Source: Cryomorphaceae bacterium (GTDB lineage: Bacteria; Bacteroidota; Bacteroidia; Flavobacteriales; Schleiferiaceae). Taken from it: a stretch of 47,330 bases of DNA. The translations under genes and the position numbers were made by a program. The stretch covers positions 1-47,330 of the forward strand of contig JAFIEY010000126.1 of the NCBI GenBank assembly GCA_020832345.1, written 5' to 3'. Shown here one piece after another: positions 8,232-18,118 of the stretch; within the stretch, counting starts at the first letter, position 1, and every line of letters begins with the position of its first letter. Under the pieces are notes generated by a model. The model had not been told where the DNA came from. It ran no database searches and saw only the letters and a list, made by a program, of their open reading frames with translations.

Positions 8232-11200
8232 ATGAAAAAGCTTTTACCCGTATTTTTCCTTTTGTTATTCCTCAATGAAACTAATGCGCAATATTCCGTT
8301 TCAGAAGAAAACAAACAACACCTTTTAACGTTGGCTATTCAATTTCAGGAAGCTTTTACGCAATTAAAATCTGAAGCAATTGCCCAGGCTGAGGAACTCA
8401 ATTTGCCGGTTTACTATGTTGGCTCGGATAGCGTAACCTATGAATTAAGTCATTTTGAAAATGATCAGCCGGTATATTTCCAAACCAATAACGTAGTAGC
8501 CGCAACAAGCACTTCCACAAATCGTGTATGGCCAAATGGCGGAGCAGGTTTGTCGCTTACAGGTAGTGGTCTAACCATGCGAGAGTGGGATGGAGGCGCA
8601 GTTAGGGTCACACATCAAGAATTTGGAAATAGGGTAGTGCAGGGTGATAATCCCTCCAACTTAAATAATCATGCAACGCATGTCGCTGGGACTTTGGTCG
8701 CTTCCGGTTTTGTTGCCGGTGCCAAGGGAATGGCTTACGAGGCTAACCTAAGGGCTTTCGATTGGAATAACGACAATAGTGAAATGGCGACTGAAGCCGC
8801 TGCCGGTGCCTTGATTTCTAACCATAGTTATGGCTCCCTTGCCGGATGGGCTTTTGGTGACTATGGCGCAAATCACTCTGGAAATAATTGGTATTGGTGG
8901 GGGAATTTATCCATCAGCACAACTGAAGATTATAAATTTGGGTTTTATAATCAAAAGGCCAGCGATTGGGATCAATTGGCCTACGCAGCTCCGCATTACC
9001 TCATCGTAAAATCTGCCGGTAATAATCGGGGTCAATCCTACGCTGGCACACATTGGGTATGGAGTAATGGCAACTGGGTGCAATCCACAGCAAGTAGAGC
9101 GCCATCGGGAGGAACGAACGGCTATGATTGCATTCCAACGTATGGAACAGCAAAAAACATCCTCACCGTTGGGGCAGTAAATACTGTAACTGGTGGTTAC
9201 AACCAACCCTCCGATGTCAATATGAGTACTTTTAGTTCGTGGGGCCCTACCGATGATGGTAGAATAAAGCCTGATATAGTGGGTGATGGAGTTAGTGTGT
9301 ATTCGCCTTATGCCGGAAGTAATAGTCAGTATGCCACCATCTCAGGGACATCCATGTCGGGGCCAAATGTTGCCGGTTCACTTTTGCTTCTACAACAACA
9401 TTTTAATAATCTCAATAATACCTATATGTTGGCGTCAACACTAAAGGCGCTTGCAATTCATACGGCAGATGAAACAGGAAATAATGCCGGTCCGGATTAT
9501 CGTTTTGGCTGGGGCATTCTCAATACGGAAACTGCAGCCCAAGTCATTTCCGATACCGGAACAACTTTCATCATTGAGGAAACTTTGCCAAATAATCAGA
9601 CTTACACACTTCCCGTAGTGTCAGATGGGATAACACCTATTAAAGTTACCCTTTGTTGGGCCGATCCACACGCACCAGCAAATACACCTGCATTAAACCC
9701 TACAACAATCAAATTGGTAAATGACTTAGATGTCCGCATTCTTCAGCCGGGAAGTCCATCCGTTGAGCACCAACCCTGGATACTAAATCCGGCAAACCCC
9801 GCAGCTGCGGCCACCAAAGGTGATAATATCAGAGATAATGTGGAGGTTGTGGCGCCCGGCGTGTTGCCTGCCGGGAATTATGAAGTTGTTGTTACGCACA
9901 AAGGTTCATTGGTAACTGCCAGTCTGGGTTGTATTCAGACCACACCTTATGGATCCGCGAATTTGAGTAGTGCAAATTCAACGCCCACAACTTTGGAAAC
10001 TTGCTCGTGGGCTGGTGAATACCTCAATGTTTCAATTAATTCTACCGGAACATATACTTTCAACTCTTCCAACTCAACAGATTACTTTACGGTCACCGAC
10101 AACTCAAATAATGTAATCGCAACGGGAAATGTGCCACTTTCCGTAGGTTTTTCTTCTACGGGAAGCTACAGAATTCATATAAGTGAAAATGCAAACTGTA
10201 ACACACAAAATGTGTGTCGGAATATTCTTGGTCAATTTTCCGGTTCAGGCACTTCAAATCCCCCTTTGACGGCTAGTGGACAGGATTTTTCATTGATTGT
10301 AACGGGTGCTGGCTCAGGTTCTCCGGCGCCACCCACACCCGTTACGAGTTTGCCATGGACTGAGGATTTTTCCAATGGCTTTACCGGATGGTCTGGACAG
10401 GGGTTTTCGGGTCAAAATCCTTCAGCCAATGCAGCCTGGGAATACCGCGGGCCTTCCACTACACCCAACAATACAGTTGGGTCACGCGGGAATTTTTCAG
10501 CTACCGCAGGGCCGATTCCTTCACCAACTACACAAAATGGATTTGCTATTTTTGATTCAGATTACCTCGACAACAATGGTACGTCTAATTTTGGTTCCGG
10601 TCTTGCACCTACACCCCATGGTGCAGGGTTAATTAGTCCGGTTTTGAATTTTACCGGCCATAATGCCCTCATGTTGAGTTTTCATTCGCGCTCCAGAAAC
10701 TTTTATTCATTTTTTGAAGTGGCACTTAGCAACGATGGCGGTGTTACGTGGTTTGACACCGTGACCGCAACAGCCCCAAGTACCAATGCCGCGATTAGAG
10801 ATGAATATATTCAACTCGATATTTCTAGCATTGCAAATGAACCCGATGCCAGAATTCAATTTGTCATGCATTCTGATCCTTCTCAAACCCAAAATGGCTA
10901 TTATTATTGGATGATTGACGACATTGAAATTGCTGAATTACCTGAAAATGATATTCGTTTTTATACAGAATCTCATGTTGATGATAAAGTTGGCGTCATT
11001 ATGGACAATGATACCACCATGGCTAAAAAACTTACCCAAACGCTTTATCAGGCCAGACCCTATAACTTTGAAGCTAAAGCACTCAATTTTGGACAAAATC
11101 CCCAGAGTAATGTTCGCTTGTCAGTTGTTATAAAGGATGAAAATGCGGTGGTGGTTGATAGTTTGTGGTCACCTATTATTTCCTCCGTCGCTTCCAAACA

Positions 11201-13331
11201 AGTGATTCACCAATGGGAACTTCGAACTCCTTTATGGTTGCCACAAAGTGGCGGTAGTTTTACAGCAGAGTATCGAGTTATTTCCGATTCCATTTCCCTT
11301 TTGGAAGCTCATATTGATACTTTGGTAATTGTTGTGAGCGATTCGCTTATCGGTCATGTATCCGGGAATCCGATTTACAATTCCATCGGAACATCCCAAT
11401 TGGGAAATGATGGATCGGCCATAGCAGTACATATTAATCTTGATCAACCGGAAAATGCAGTGGGGTATCATCTCATGCTAGCAAATGGGACCTCTGCCGG
11501 AGGGCAAGTTGAATTTTATTTATATGACAGGTCAGGAATTAACCCCGGTTCCAGTGTGCTTATAGCAAGTCAAGTTAGAAACATTACTGCAGCAGATGTA
11601 GCTAATGGCTATCTCGATGGGAATTTTGTATCAATGGGGGCGCCATTGGGTCTGCCTGTTGGGTCGTATTTTTTGGTTGCTGAGTTGTTTTCTGTAAATG
11701 GTTCAAATCCCATATTCATTTTAAATGATCAAAGCGTTATTTCACCTGTGTTCACCTCCCAAATGTTTCTCACTAACATTTCAGGTTGGTTTTCAGCCTA
11801 TGTGGGTTCTCGGAATTTTAATGCGCCGGCATTGTTTCTCAAAGGGTGTAAGGATTCTATAGAATGCCCGAATTGCAATAATTTTACCGCGACCATTTCC
11901 CAAACCGATAGCATTTTTTGTTTCGGTGATAGTACAGCGTCCCTTTTAGTCACTCCGCAAAATGGCGTTGGCCCGTATGAATACAGTTGGAATGGTCAGC
12001 CAACGATATCGACACCCTCTATTTCTGGTTTGCCAGCGGGTACTCACCAGCTGGTTATAAGTGATTCTCGCGGTTGCTCAGATACCATAACCACAACAAT
12101 TTCCCAGCCAGCCACATGGAGTGTAAGTACGACCCAGACAGGTGCAATAAGTTGCCATGGGGCACAGGACGGAGAAGCAACAGCAGCTCCTGCGGGTGGA
12201 ACCCCACCGTTTAGTTTTTCATGGAACACCACTCCGGTACAAACCGGTGCAACGGCAACCGGATTGGCTGCGGGCGTGTATAATGTGGAGGTTACGGATG
12301 GAAATAATTGCACATCCTCAGCGAGTGTTACCATTACAGAACCCGATTCCTTGGTCGTTAGTTTTCCTTATGTACAGGATATTGACTGTTATGGCAATTC
12401 CACCGGAAAGGCATTTGGACTTCCAGTGGGAGGAACGCCGCCATATAGTTTTTCATGGAACACTTCGCCTGTCCAAAATACCGATAGTTTGGTTGGTGTT
12501 CCAGCTGGCACTTATACGCTTACCGTAACGGATGCGAATAATTGTACCGCTCAGGATTCAATAGAAATCTTAGATGCACCATTTTCAAATATTGTTATTA
12601 TCACCAATTTAGCAGTTAGCTGTAGCGGAAGAAACGACGGTTATTTAGAAGTTGGTGGTGTTGGAGGCACACCTCCATTTTCGTTCCTGTGGAACACATC
12701 CCCTACAGATACGATTGCATTTATAGACAATCTTGCCCCCGGATCATATTGGGTAAAAGTCACTGATGCAAATGGTTGCATAGATACCCTTCATGCTACC
12801 GTTGGAGATCGGGATCCACTTTCATTAGACAGCATTCAGGGAGTTACATTCACGGGAATAGGGGAGCAGGACACCTATGTAATCCCTCCTGTACCTGATG
12901 GTGATATTTTTCAATGGAATGTAAGTGGAGGCACTATAATTTCGGGGCAAAATAATGATACCGTAGTGGTAGAATGGAATCAATTGGGCATTCATACACT
13001 GGAAGTTGAAGTGCAGAGTCAGCCCACATTTTCAACATTCAAATGTTCTTTTACCCATTTAGAAGTGGAGGTACACGAGAAATTTTCGGTAAATGAGGAA
13101 GGAATGAACACGCATGGTGTGAAAGTGTTTCCGAACCCATCATCGGGCGTGTTTACCATAACGGTTGATCGTCCTGAATTGTATGAACTAATGCAGATTA
13201 TGGACGCGCAGGGAAAAATCATTCATCAGGGAAGTGTTAGTGCAAGTCAAGAGTTGGATTTCCGGGCTTACAGTGCCGGGGTTTACGTGTTGCGATTGGG
13301 GAATCATCACTTTCGAGTAATCATCCTGTAA
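8232..13331 (+). CDS. Large secreted subtilisin-like (S8) serine protease with SprB repeats and T9SS type A sorting domain
   Basis: About 1699 residues from the ATG at 8232, chosen because it begins a clear signal peptide (MKKLLPVFFLLLF, cut after NAQ). A TTG at 8169 would only add an unlikely leader. The S8 triad is visible: Asp near residue 120 (REWDGG), His near 147 (HATHVAG) and Ser near 374 (GTSMSGPN), with the oxyanion Asn in SAGNN. Then come a beta-sandwich region, a choice-of-anchor-J-like module (LPWTEDFSNGFTGW, about residues 710-900), about four SprB-type repeats (about 1216-1526; GGTPPFSFSWNT, GVYNVEVTDGNNC), a PKD-like stretch and a T9SS type A tail (NPSSGVFTI ... GVYVLRLG). It probably acts as a surface-bound or secreted protease; the substrate is unknown. 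Confidence 0.9.
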   Translation: MKKLLPVFFLLLFLNETNAQYSVSEENKQHLLTLAIQFQEAFTQLKSEAIAQAEELNLPVYYVGSDSVTYELSHFENDQPVYFQTNNVVAATSTSTNRVWPNGGAGLSLTGSGLTMREWDGGAVRVTHQEFGNRVVQGDNPSNLNNHATHVAGTLVASGFVAGAKGMAYEANLRAFDWNNDNSEMATEAAAGALISNHSYGSLAGWAFGDYGANHSGNNWYWWGNLSISTTEDYKFGFYNQKASDWDQLAYAAPHYLIVKSAGNNRGQSYAGTHWVWSNGNWVQSTASRAPSGGTNGYDCIPTYGTAKNILTVGAVNTVTGGYNQPSDVNMSTFSSWGPTDDGRIKPDIVGDGVSVYSPYAGSNSQYATISGTSMSGPNVAGSLLLLQQHFNNLNNTYMLASTLKALAIHTADETGNNAGPDYRFGWGILNTETAAQVISDTGTTFIIEETLPNNQTYTLPVVSDGITPIKVTLCWADPHAPANTPALNPTTIKLVNDLDVRILQPGSPSVEHQPWILNPANPAAAATKGDNIRDNVEVVAPGVLPAGNYEVVVTHKGSLVTASLGCIQTTPYGSANLSSANSTPTTLETCSWAGEYLNVSINSTGTYTFNSSNSTDYFTVTDNSNNVIATGNVPLSVGFSSTGSYRIHISENANCNTQNVCRNILGQFSGSGTSNPPLTASGQDFSLIVTGAGSGSPAPPTPVTSLPWTEDFSNGFTGWSGQGFSGQNPSANAAWEYRGPSTTPNNTVGSRGNFSATAGPIPSPTTQNGFAIFDSDYLDNNGTSNFGSGLAPTPHGAGLISPVLNFTGHNALMLSFHSRSRNFYSFFEVALSNDGGVTWFDTVTATAPSTNAAIRDEYIQLDISSIANEPDARIQFVMHSDPSQTQNGYYYWMIDDIEIAELPENDIRFYTESHVDDKVGVIMDNDTTMAKKLTQTLYQARPYNFEAKALNFGQNPQSNVRLSVVIKDENAVVVDSLWSPIISSVASKQVIHQWELRTPLWLPQSGGSFTAEYRVISDSISLLEAHIDTLVIVVSDSLIGHVSGNPIYNSIGTSQLGNDGSAIAVHINLDQPENAVGYHLMLANGTSAGGQVEFYLYDRSGINPGSSVLIASQVRNITAADVANGYLDGNFVSMGAPLGLPVGSYFLVAELFSVNGSNPIFILNDQSVISPVFTSQMFLTNISGWFSAYVGSRNFNAPALFLKGCKDSIECPNCNNFTATISQTDSIFCFGDSTASLLVTPQNGVGPYEYSWNGQPTISTPSISGLPAGTHQLVISDSRGCSDTITTTISQPATWSVSTTQTGAISCHGAQDGEATAAPAGGTPPFSFSWNTTPVQTGATATGLAAGVYNVEVTDGNNCTSSASVTITEPDSLVVSFPYVQDIDCYGNSTGKAFGLPVGGTPPYSFSWNTSPVQNTDSLVGVPAGTYTLTVTDANNCTAQDSIEILDAPFSNIVIITNLAVSCSGRNDGYLEVGGVGGTPPFSFLWNTSPTDTIAFIDNLAPGSYWVKVTDANGCIDTLHATVGDRDPLSLDSIQGVTFTGIGEQDTYVIPPVPDGDIFQWNVSGGTIISGQNNDTVVVEWNQLGIHTLEVEVQSQPTFSTFKCSFTHLEVEVHEKFSVNEEGMNTHGVKVFPNPSSGVFTITVDRPELYELMQIMDAQGKIIHQGSVSASQELDFRAYSAGVYVLRLGNHHFRVIIL

Positions 13332-13361
13332 GATTTTTGAATCAAAAAGGGTTTTCCTTCG

Positions 13362-13389
13362 CCAAAAATATTTCGTTGGAATATTTTGG
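13362..13389 (+). terminator. Hairpin downstream of the subtilase gene
   Basis: CCAAAAATATTTC (13362-13374) pairs with GAATATTTTGG (13379-13389) around a short loop, 30 nt after the stop. No T tract follows, so it may be only a 3'-end stabilising structure. The rest of the gap 13390-13563 shows no gene. Confidence 0.3.
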
Positions 13390-13563
13390 TTGAGGGGCGC
13401 CATAGATTATGAATTACAAAGAGTGCTTTTTCCAAGTAAATTTTAGAAAAATGATTGAAGCAAATATTGAAGTGTGTTTGCCTCACATGGTGTTAATGGA
13501 ATTTTCGGGTCTAAGTAATTGAAAATATGAAAGTTTGCTATGTGTAAATTTTTTATAAAAAAT

Positions 13564-13595
13564 GTTTGTATGGAATGAATAAGTTATTACATTTG
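13564..13595 (+). promoter_or_regulatory. Promoter of the tRNA-tuf-secE-nusG-ribosomal/RNA polymerase block
   Basis: TTTG (13564-13567), a 20-bp spacer, then TACATTTG (13588-13595). This is a full match to the Bacteroidota TTTG-N19-21-TAnnTTTG promoter. The predicted start is near 13601, about 55 nt before the first tRNA. I see no other promoter of this quality up to rpoC. Confidence 0.6.
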
Positions 13596-13656
13596 CAGTC
13601 CGTTTTTAGAAAGTTAAACACGGGCGATAGTTCATTGAAAATTTGACGTGAAAAAA

Positions 13657-13729
13657 GCCAGCATAGCTCAGTTGGTAGAGCAGCTGATTTGTAATCAGCT
13701 GGTCGGGGGTTCGAGTCCCTCTGCTGGCT
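13657..13729 (+). tRNA. tRNA-Thr (anticodon TGT)
   Basis: A 73-nt cloverleaf. The acceptor GCCAGCA pairs with TGCTGGC; D arm GCTCAGTTGGTAGAGC; anticodon stem CTGAT/ATCAG with loop TTTGTAA, reading TGT; T loop GGTTCGAGTCC. CCA is not encoded. It is the first of four tRNAs ahead of tuf. Confidence 0.95.
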
Positions 13730-13752
13730 CATTTTTCATTTACCAAATAACC

Positions 13753-13833
13753 GGGGGGATACTCAAGCGGCCAACGAGGACAGACTGTAAATCTGTTGGG
13801 AAACCTTCGCAGGTTCGAATCCTGCTCCCCCCA
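13753..13833 (+). tRNA. tRNA-Tyr (anticodon GTA)
   Basis: An 81-nt class II tRNA with a long variable arm. The acceptor GGGGGGA pairs with TCCCCCC and the discriminator is A. The anticodon stem is CAGA/TCTG with GTA in the loop, and the T loop is GGTTCGAATCC. Confidence 0.95.
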
Positions 13834-13870
13834 CATTTTTTGTTTATTAGTAATAATAGGTAAAAGATAA

Positions 13871-13943
13871 GCGGAAGTAGCTCAGTTGGTAGAGCATCAG
13901 CCTTCCAAGCTGAGGGTCGCGGGTTCGAATCCCGTCTTCCGCT
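13871..13943 (+). tRNA. tRNA-Gly (anticodon TCC)
   Basis: A 73-nt cloverleaf. The acceptor GCGGAAG pairs with CTTCCGC; the anticodon loop CTTCCAA gives TCC; T arm GCGGGTTCGAATCCCGT. CCA is not encoded. Confidence 0.95.
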
Positions 13944-14021
13944 CCGAAGACGTTCTGAAGAAAAAAATGAGATGCCACCTCGGTGTGCGAAAGCGGGTAA
14001 CCTTATTAAGGTTGCCAATAA

Positions 14022-14093
14022 GCCGATGTAGCTCAGGGGTAGAGCGTTTCCTTGGTAAGGAAAAGGTCAGGGGTTCAATTCCCCTCATTGGCT
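14022..14093 (+). tRNA. tRNA-Thr (anticodon GGT)
   Basis: A 72-nt cloverleaf. The acceptor GCCGATG pairs with CATTGGC with one G-T wobble; the anticodon stem TTCCT/AGGAA encloses TGGTA, giving GGT. With the TGT tRNA at 13657 it covers the threonine codons. The last tRNA before tuf. Confidence 0.95.
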
Positions 14094-14159
14094 CAACGTT
14101 TTTTTCTTTGGTAGTTTTCAGAAAAGAGTAAAGTTCATTAATCCTTAAGTTCTTCCATC

Positions 14160-15347
14160 ATGGCAAAGGAAACTTTTGTGCGTAACAAGCCGCACCTTAA
14201 CATCGGAACCATTGGTCACGTTGACCACGGTAAAACCACTTTGACCGCTGCAATCACCAAAGTATTGGCTGACGCAGGGTTTTCAGATGCTCGTTCATTT
14301 GATTCAATTGATAATGCGCCCGAAGAAAAAGAGCGTGGTATCACTATTAACTCCGCACACGTAGAGTACCAAACCGTAAACCGTCACTACGCTCACGTTG
14401 ACTGTCCAGGTCACGCTGACTACGTAAAGAACATGGTTACTGGTGCTGCTCAGATGGACGGTGCTATCCTAGTTGTAGCTGCAACTGATGGCCCCATGCC
14501 TCAAACACGTGAGCACATCCTTTTGGCCCGTCAGGTTGGCGTGCCTCGTATCGTTGTTTTCTTGAACAAAGTTGACCTCGTTGACGATGAGGAATTGATC
14601 GAACTCGTTGAAATGGAAGTTCGTGAGCTTCTTTCTTTCTACGATTATGATGGCGACAACACGCCTGTTATTCAAGGTTCTGCTCTTGGTGCATTGAACG
14701 GTGAGCCCAAGTGGGTTGAAACCGTCATGAACCTTATGAACAGCGTTGATGAGTACATTGAAATTCCCGAGCGTGACGAAGAGAAGCCTTTCTTGATGCC
14801 TATCGAGGACGTATTCTCAATCACTGGTCGTGGAACTGTTGCTACAGGTCGTATCGAAACTGGTATTGCCAACACAGGTGATTCTGTTGACATCATTGGT
14901 TACGGTGACGAAAAACTCACTTCTACCATTACTGGTGTTGAAATGTTCCGTAAAATCCTCGATACCGGTAAAGCCGGAGACAACGTAGGTATCTTGTTGC
15001 GTGGTATTGAAAAAGGCGACATCCGTCGTGGAATGGTTATCTGTAAGCCAGGTAGCATTAAGCCACACAACAAATTCCAAGCTGAGGTGTATATCTTGAA
15101 AAAAGAAGAAGGTGGTCGTCACACCCCATTCCACAAGAAATACCGTCCACAGTTTTACCTTCGTACCACTGACGTAACAGGAGAAATCAGTCTTCCTGAC
15201 GGTGTAGAGATGGTAATGCCTGGTGACAACCTCACCATTACCGTTGATTTGATTACTCCTGTTGCACTCAACAAAGGACTTCGTTTCGCTATTCGCGAAG
15301 GTGGACGTACAGTTGGTGCCGGCCAAGTAACTGAGATTTTAGCATAA
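14160..15347 (+). CDS. tuf: Translation elongation factor Tu
   Basis: A 395-residue GTPase that delivers aminoacyl-tRNA to the ribosome. The G1 motif GHVDHGKT lies at about residues 19-26, the switch II DCPGH and the NKVDLVDD motif follow, then the two beta-barrel domains with [13 protein letters not shown] and the conserved C terminus VGAGQVTEI. Length is normal. Synonymous codon choice is noticeably more uniform than in its neighbours (many CGT, GTT, AAC), as expected for a very highly expressed gene. It lies 66 bp after tRNA-Thr(GGT) and is followed by a terminator-like hairpin, then tRNA-Trp, the common Bacteroidota order. Confidence 0.98.
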   Translation: MAKETFVRNKPHLNIGTIGHVDHGKTTLTAAITKVLADAGFSDARSFDSIDNAPEEKERGITINSAHVEYQTVNRHYAHVDCPGHADYVKNMVTGAAQMDGAILVVAATDGPMPQTREHILLARQVGVPRIVVFLNKVDLVDDEELIELVEMEVRELLSFYDYDGDNTPVIQGSALGALNGEPKWVETVMNLMNSVDEYIEIPERDEEKPFLMPIEDVFSITGRGTVATGRIETGIANTGDSVDIIGYGDEKLTSTITGVEMFRKILDTGKAGDNVGILLRGIEKGDIRRGMVICKPGSIKPHNKFQAEVYILKKEEGGRHTPFHKKYRPQFYLRTTDVTGEISLPDGVEMVMPGDNLTITVDLITPVALNKGLRFAIREGGRTVGAGQVTEILA

Positions 15348-15371
15348 TCTCTTGATATATAAAGGTTAATA

Positions 15372-15407
15372 GGTGTCCCGAAAGCTTATGTTTTCGGGGC
15401 GCCTTTT
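15372..15407 (+). terminator. Intrinsic terminator between tuf and tRNA-Trp
   Basis: GGTGTCCCGAAA (15372-15383) pairs with TTTCGGGGCGCC (15392-15403): 12 bp including two G-T wobbles, an 8-nt loop, then TTTT. No promoter is visible in the 9 bp before tRNA-Trp, so it probably lets part of the transcription through and lowers expression of downstream genes relative to tuf. Confidence 0.65.
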
Positions 15408-15416
15408 CCGCTAAAT

Positions 15417-15487
15417 ACGGGTGTAGTTCAATGGCAGAATAGCGGTCTCCAAAACCGTTGATGGGAGTTCGAATCTCTCCACCCGTG
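15417..15487 (+). tRNA. tRNA-Trp (anticodon CCA)
   Basis: A 71-nt cloverleaf. The acceptor ACGGGTG pairs with CACCCGT and the discriminator is G. The anticodon loop CTCCAAA gives CCA. The 3' CCA is encoded at 15488-15490, unlike in the four upstream tRNAs. It lies directly ahead of secE. Confidence 0.95.
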
Positions 15488-15500
15488 CCAATTATTTACC

Positions 15501-15692
15501 ATGGAAAAAGTAAAGCTTTACGTAAAAGAATCATATCTTGAACTGGTCAACAAAACTAAGTGGCCTACGCTTCAAGAGTTGCAAAAAAGTGCTGCACTAG
15601 TTGCCGGGGCTTCTATTATCATTGCGTTGATCATCTATGCCATGGATAGAATAATCCGGCTTGTACTGGAGACATTCTACAATTTGTTTTAA
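15501..15692 (+). CDS. secE: Preprotein translocase subunit SecE
   Basis: A 63-residue single-span SecE, the short form usual in Bacteroidota. The amphipathic N-terminal helix (YLELVNKTKWPTLQELQKSA) holds the conserved KVTWPT-like KTKWPT motif and is followed by one transmembrane helix (AALVAGASIIIALIIYAM). It is an essential partner of SecY in the inner-membrane translocon. It lies between tRNA-Trp and nusG, the near-universal secE-nusG pairing, with 12 bp to nusG. Confidence 0.95.
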   Translation: MEKVKLYVKESYLELVNKTKWPTLQELQKSAALVAGASIIIALIIYAMDRIIRLVLETFYNLF

Positions 15693-15704
15693 TCGAAGTC
15701 CTCT

Positions 15705-16271
15705 ATGTCTCAAGTTGAAAGTACATCAAAAAAAATGCAATGGTATGTTGTTCGGGCCATTTCAGGTCAGGAGAACAAAATTAAAAACTACATCGAGATG
15801 GAGGTGCAGCACAATGGCCTGCAAGACTTTCTCGGTCAGATTTTGGTTCCTACAGAAAAGGTATATCAAATTAGAAACGGAAAAAAGGTTTCTAAGGAAA
15901 GAAATTATTTCCCCGGATATATCATGTTAGAAGCCGTTTTGGATGGTGAAATGGTACACACCATAAAAAATGTTACCGGTGTAATTGGATTTTTAGGAGA
16001 AGTTAAGGGTGGAGACCCTGTTCCACTGCGCGAAGCTGAAGTTCGTCGGATGCTTGGCAAAATGGACGAACTCAACGAAATTCCCGAACAAATTAACATT
16101 CCTTATATCGTTGGTGAAACGGTCAAGGTAATCGACGGGCCGTTTAACGGATTTGCCGGTACCATTGAAAAAATCAACGAGGAAAAACGCAAACTGGAAG
16201 TGATGGTGAAAATCTTTGGAAGAAAGACCCCATTAGAACTCAGTTACATGCAAGTAGAAAAGGAATCATAA
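15705..16271 (+). CDS. nusG: Transcription termination/antitermination factor NusG
   Basis: A 188-residue elongation factor that binds the RNA polymerase clamp and couples transcription to translation and Rho. The N-terminal NGN domain is marked by WYVVRAISGQENKIKNYIE and the PGYIMLEA segment; the C-terminal KOW domain by GETVKVIDGPFNGFAGTIEK. Length is normal. It follows secE and precedes the L11-L1-L10-L7/L12 genes. The 92-bp gap to rplK shows no terminator. Confidence 0.97.
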   Translation: MSQVESTSKKMQWYVVRAISGQENKIKNYIEMEVQHNGLQDFLGQILVPTEKVYQIRNGKKVSKERNYFPGYIMLEAVLDGEMVHTIKNVTGVIGFLGEVKGGDPVPLREAEVRRMLGKMDELNEIPEQINIPYIVGETVKVIDGPFNGFAGTIEKINEEKRKLEVMVKIFGRKTPLELSYMQVEKES

Positions 16272-16363
16272 AGTATTGATGTGAGCTCGTTTGATACGCG
16301 GAGTGCTTCCAACCCCATTAGTATCGACGTTCAATTTTTAACTTACATAAATTAACAACGAAA

Positions 16364-16807
16364 ATGGCAAAAGAAGTTGCTGCCTTAATTAAATTGCAAG
16401 TGCGTGGTGGTGCAGCTAATCCATCTCCCCCGGTAGGACCCGCTTTGGGTGCCAAGGGTGTGAATATCATGGAGTTCTGCAAGCAGTTCAACGCGCGTAC
16501 GCAAGATAAAGCAGGCAAAGTATTACCCGTAGTTATTACCGTTTATGGTGATAAATCATTCGACTTTGTAATCAAAACCCCTCCCGCTGCTGTACAGCTT
16601 TTGGAGGCATCTAAGTTGAAAGGTGGTTCCGCTGAACCCAACCGATTGAAAGTCGGGAAAGTTTCCTGGGATCAAATTCGTGAGATTGCTAAGGATAAAA
16701 TGCCCGATTTAAATGCATTTACCGAAGAATCTGCCATGAAAATGGTTGCCGGAACTGCACGCAGTATGGGTATTACCATCACTGGTTTATCACCTTTTAA
16801 CTCGTAA
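16364..16807 (+). CDS. rplK: 50S ribosomal protein L11
   Basis: A 147-residue protein of the ribosomal GTPase-associated centre. The N-terminal signature is [20 protein letters not shown] and the C-terminal RNA-binding domain ends [13 protein letters not shown]. It binds 23S rRNA near L10/L12 and is a trimethylation target of PrmA in other bacteria. It begins the rplKAJL cluster, with only 12 bp to rplA. Confidence 0.98.
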   Translation: MAKEVAALIKLQVRGGAANPSPPVGPALGAKGVNIMEFCKQFNARTQDKAGKVLPVVITVYGDKSFDFVIKTPPAAVQLLEASKLKGGSAEPNRLKVGKVSWDQIREIAKDKMPDLNAFTEESAMKMVAGTARSMGITITGLSPFNS

Positions 16808-16819
16808 AAAATAATTGTC

Positions 16820-17509
16820 ATGGCAAAATTGACTAAAAACCAAAAAGCGGTTAGCGAACTCGTCGAAAAGAATAAAACCTATTCTCTCGATGAAGCAGCT
16901 ACGCTTGTTAAGGATACAAGTAAAACCAAGTTTGACGCATCTGTTGACCTTGCCGTTCGCCTGGGTGTTGATCCACGTAAAGCCAACCAAATGGTTCGCG
17001 GTGTGGTTACCCTTCCGCACGGTACAGGTAAAGATGTTCGCGTCTTGGCATTGGTTCCCGCTGACAAAGAACAAGAGGCTAAAGATGCCGGTGCCGATTT
17101 CGTTGGCTCCGATGAGTATCTGGCTAAAATTAAAGACGGTTGGACTGATATCGACGTCATTATTACTGTGCCCGCTATGATGGGCAAACTCGGTCCCTTA
17201 GGACGGGTTCTCGGACCTCGCGGTTTGATGCCTAATCCAAAGTCCGGAACAGTTACAATGGATGTGGCTAAAGCAGTAGCCGAAGTAAAAGCCGGTAAAA
17301 TTGACTTTAAAGTTGACCGCTACGGAATTGTACATACCAATATCGGTAAGGCATCCTTTGATCAGGATAAGTTGCGTGAAAACGCCGCAGAAATGATCAA
17401 TACGCTTGTCCGTATGAAGCCCGCTGCTTCAAAGGGAACGTACATTAAAAGCATTTACCTTTCAAGTACAATGGGCCCCGGAATTCCCGTTGATGCCAAG
17501 TCTGTATAA
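16820..17509 (+). CDS. rplA: 50S ribosomal protein L1
   Basis: A 229-residue L1-stalk protein. Typical parts are [37 protein letters not shown] and the signature [20 protein letters not shown]. In many bacteria L1 also represses its own operon by binding a leader RNA that mimics its rRNA site. I could not identify such a site with confidence in the 92 bases before rplK. Confidence 0.98.
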   Translation: MAKLTKNQKAVSELVEKNKTYSLDEAATLVKDTSKTKFDASVDLAVRLGVDPRKANQMVRGVVTLPHGTGKDVRVLALVPADKEQEAKDAGADFVGSDEYLAKIKDGWTDIDVIITVPAMMGKLGPLGRVLGPRGLMPNPKSGTVTMDVAKAVAEVKAGKIDFKVDRYGIVHTNIGKASFDQDKLRENAAEMINTLVRMKPAASKGTYIKSIYLSSTMGPGIPVDAKSV

Positions 17510-17533
17510 CCATCACCATTAATCTTCACAACA

Positions 17534-18058
17534 ATGACAAGAGAAGAAAAAGCCGCTGCAATTGGTGAATTGACCACAACATTGAAAGATAACAATGTAA
17601 TTTACATTGCCGATATTTCTGGTCTCAACGCCGCAGATACCACCGCATTGCGCAGGATGTGTTACAATAAAAACATCCAAATGCAGGTAGTAAAAAATAC
17701 TTTGCTTCGCAAAGCGATGGAGCAAAGTGAAAAAAACTTCGAGGACTTATTTCCTATTTTGAAGGGCAATACTAGCATTATGATTGCTGAAGCAGGTAAT
17801 GCGCCCGCAAAATTGATTAAAAGTTTTCGAAGTAAAAAGCAGGAAAAACCTATCCTAAAGGGTGCCTTTATCGAGGAAGCTATCTACATTGGAGATAACC
17901 AACTCGAAGCATTGAGTAATATCAAATCCCGTGAAGAACTCATCGGAGATATTATCATGTTGCTACAGTCACCCGCTAAGAATGTTGTTTCTGCACTTAA
18001 ATCCAGTGGTGGAACCATCGCCGGATTACTTAAAACGCTCGAAGAACGAGCACAATAA
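17534..18058 (+). CDS. rplJ: 50S ribosomal protein L10
   Basis: A 174-residue L10, which anchors the L7/L12 dimers to the ribosome. It has the N-terminal rRNA-binding domain (SGLNAADTTALRRMCYNK, VVKNTLLRKAM) and the C-terminal helix that carries L7/L12. The gap from rplA is only 24 bp, so a classical long L10-autoregulated leader directly before rplJ is absent here. Confidence 0.97.
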   Translation: MTREEKAAAIGELTTTLKDNNVIYIADISGLNAADTTALRRMCYNKNIQMQVVKNTLLRKAMEQSEKNFEDLFPILKGNTSIMIAEAGNAPAKLIKSFRSKKQEKPILKGAFIEEAIYIGDNQLEALSNIKSREELIGDIIMLLQSPAKNVVSALKSSGGTIAGLLKTLEERAQ

Positions 18059-18118
18059 TGTACGCACTCAGCTTCCATATAGTGTTTACCGATTGACTAA
18101 TTTTAAAATCTAATCAAA

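Noticed and set aside
13648-14131. Short frames across the tRNA cluster
   Set aside because: They are fully explained by the tRNA genes.
16272-16363. L1-binding regulatory leader ahead of rplK
   Set aside because: The gap is long enough, but I could not recognise a mimic of the rRNA L1 site.
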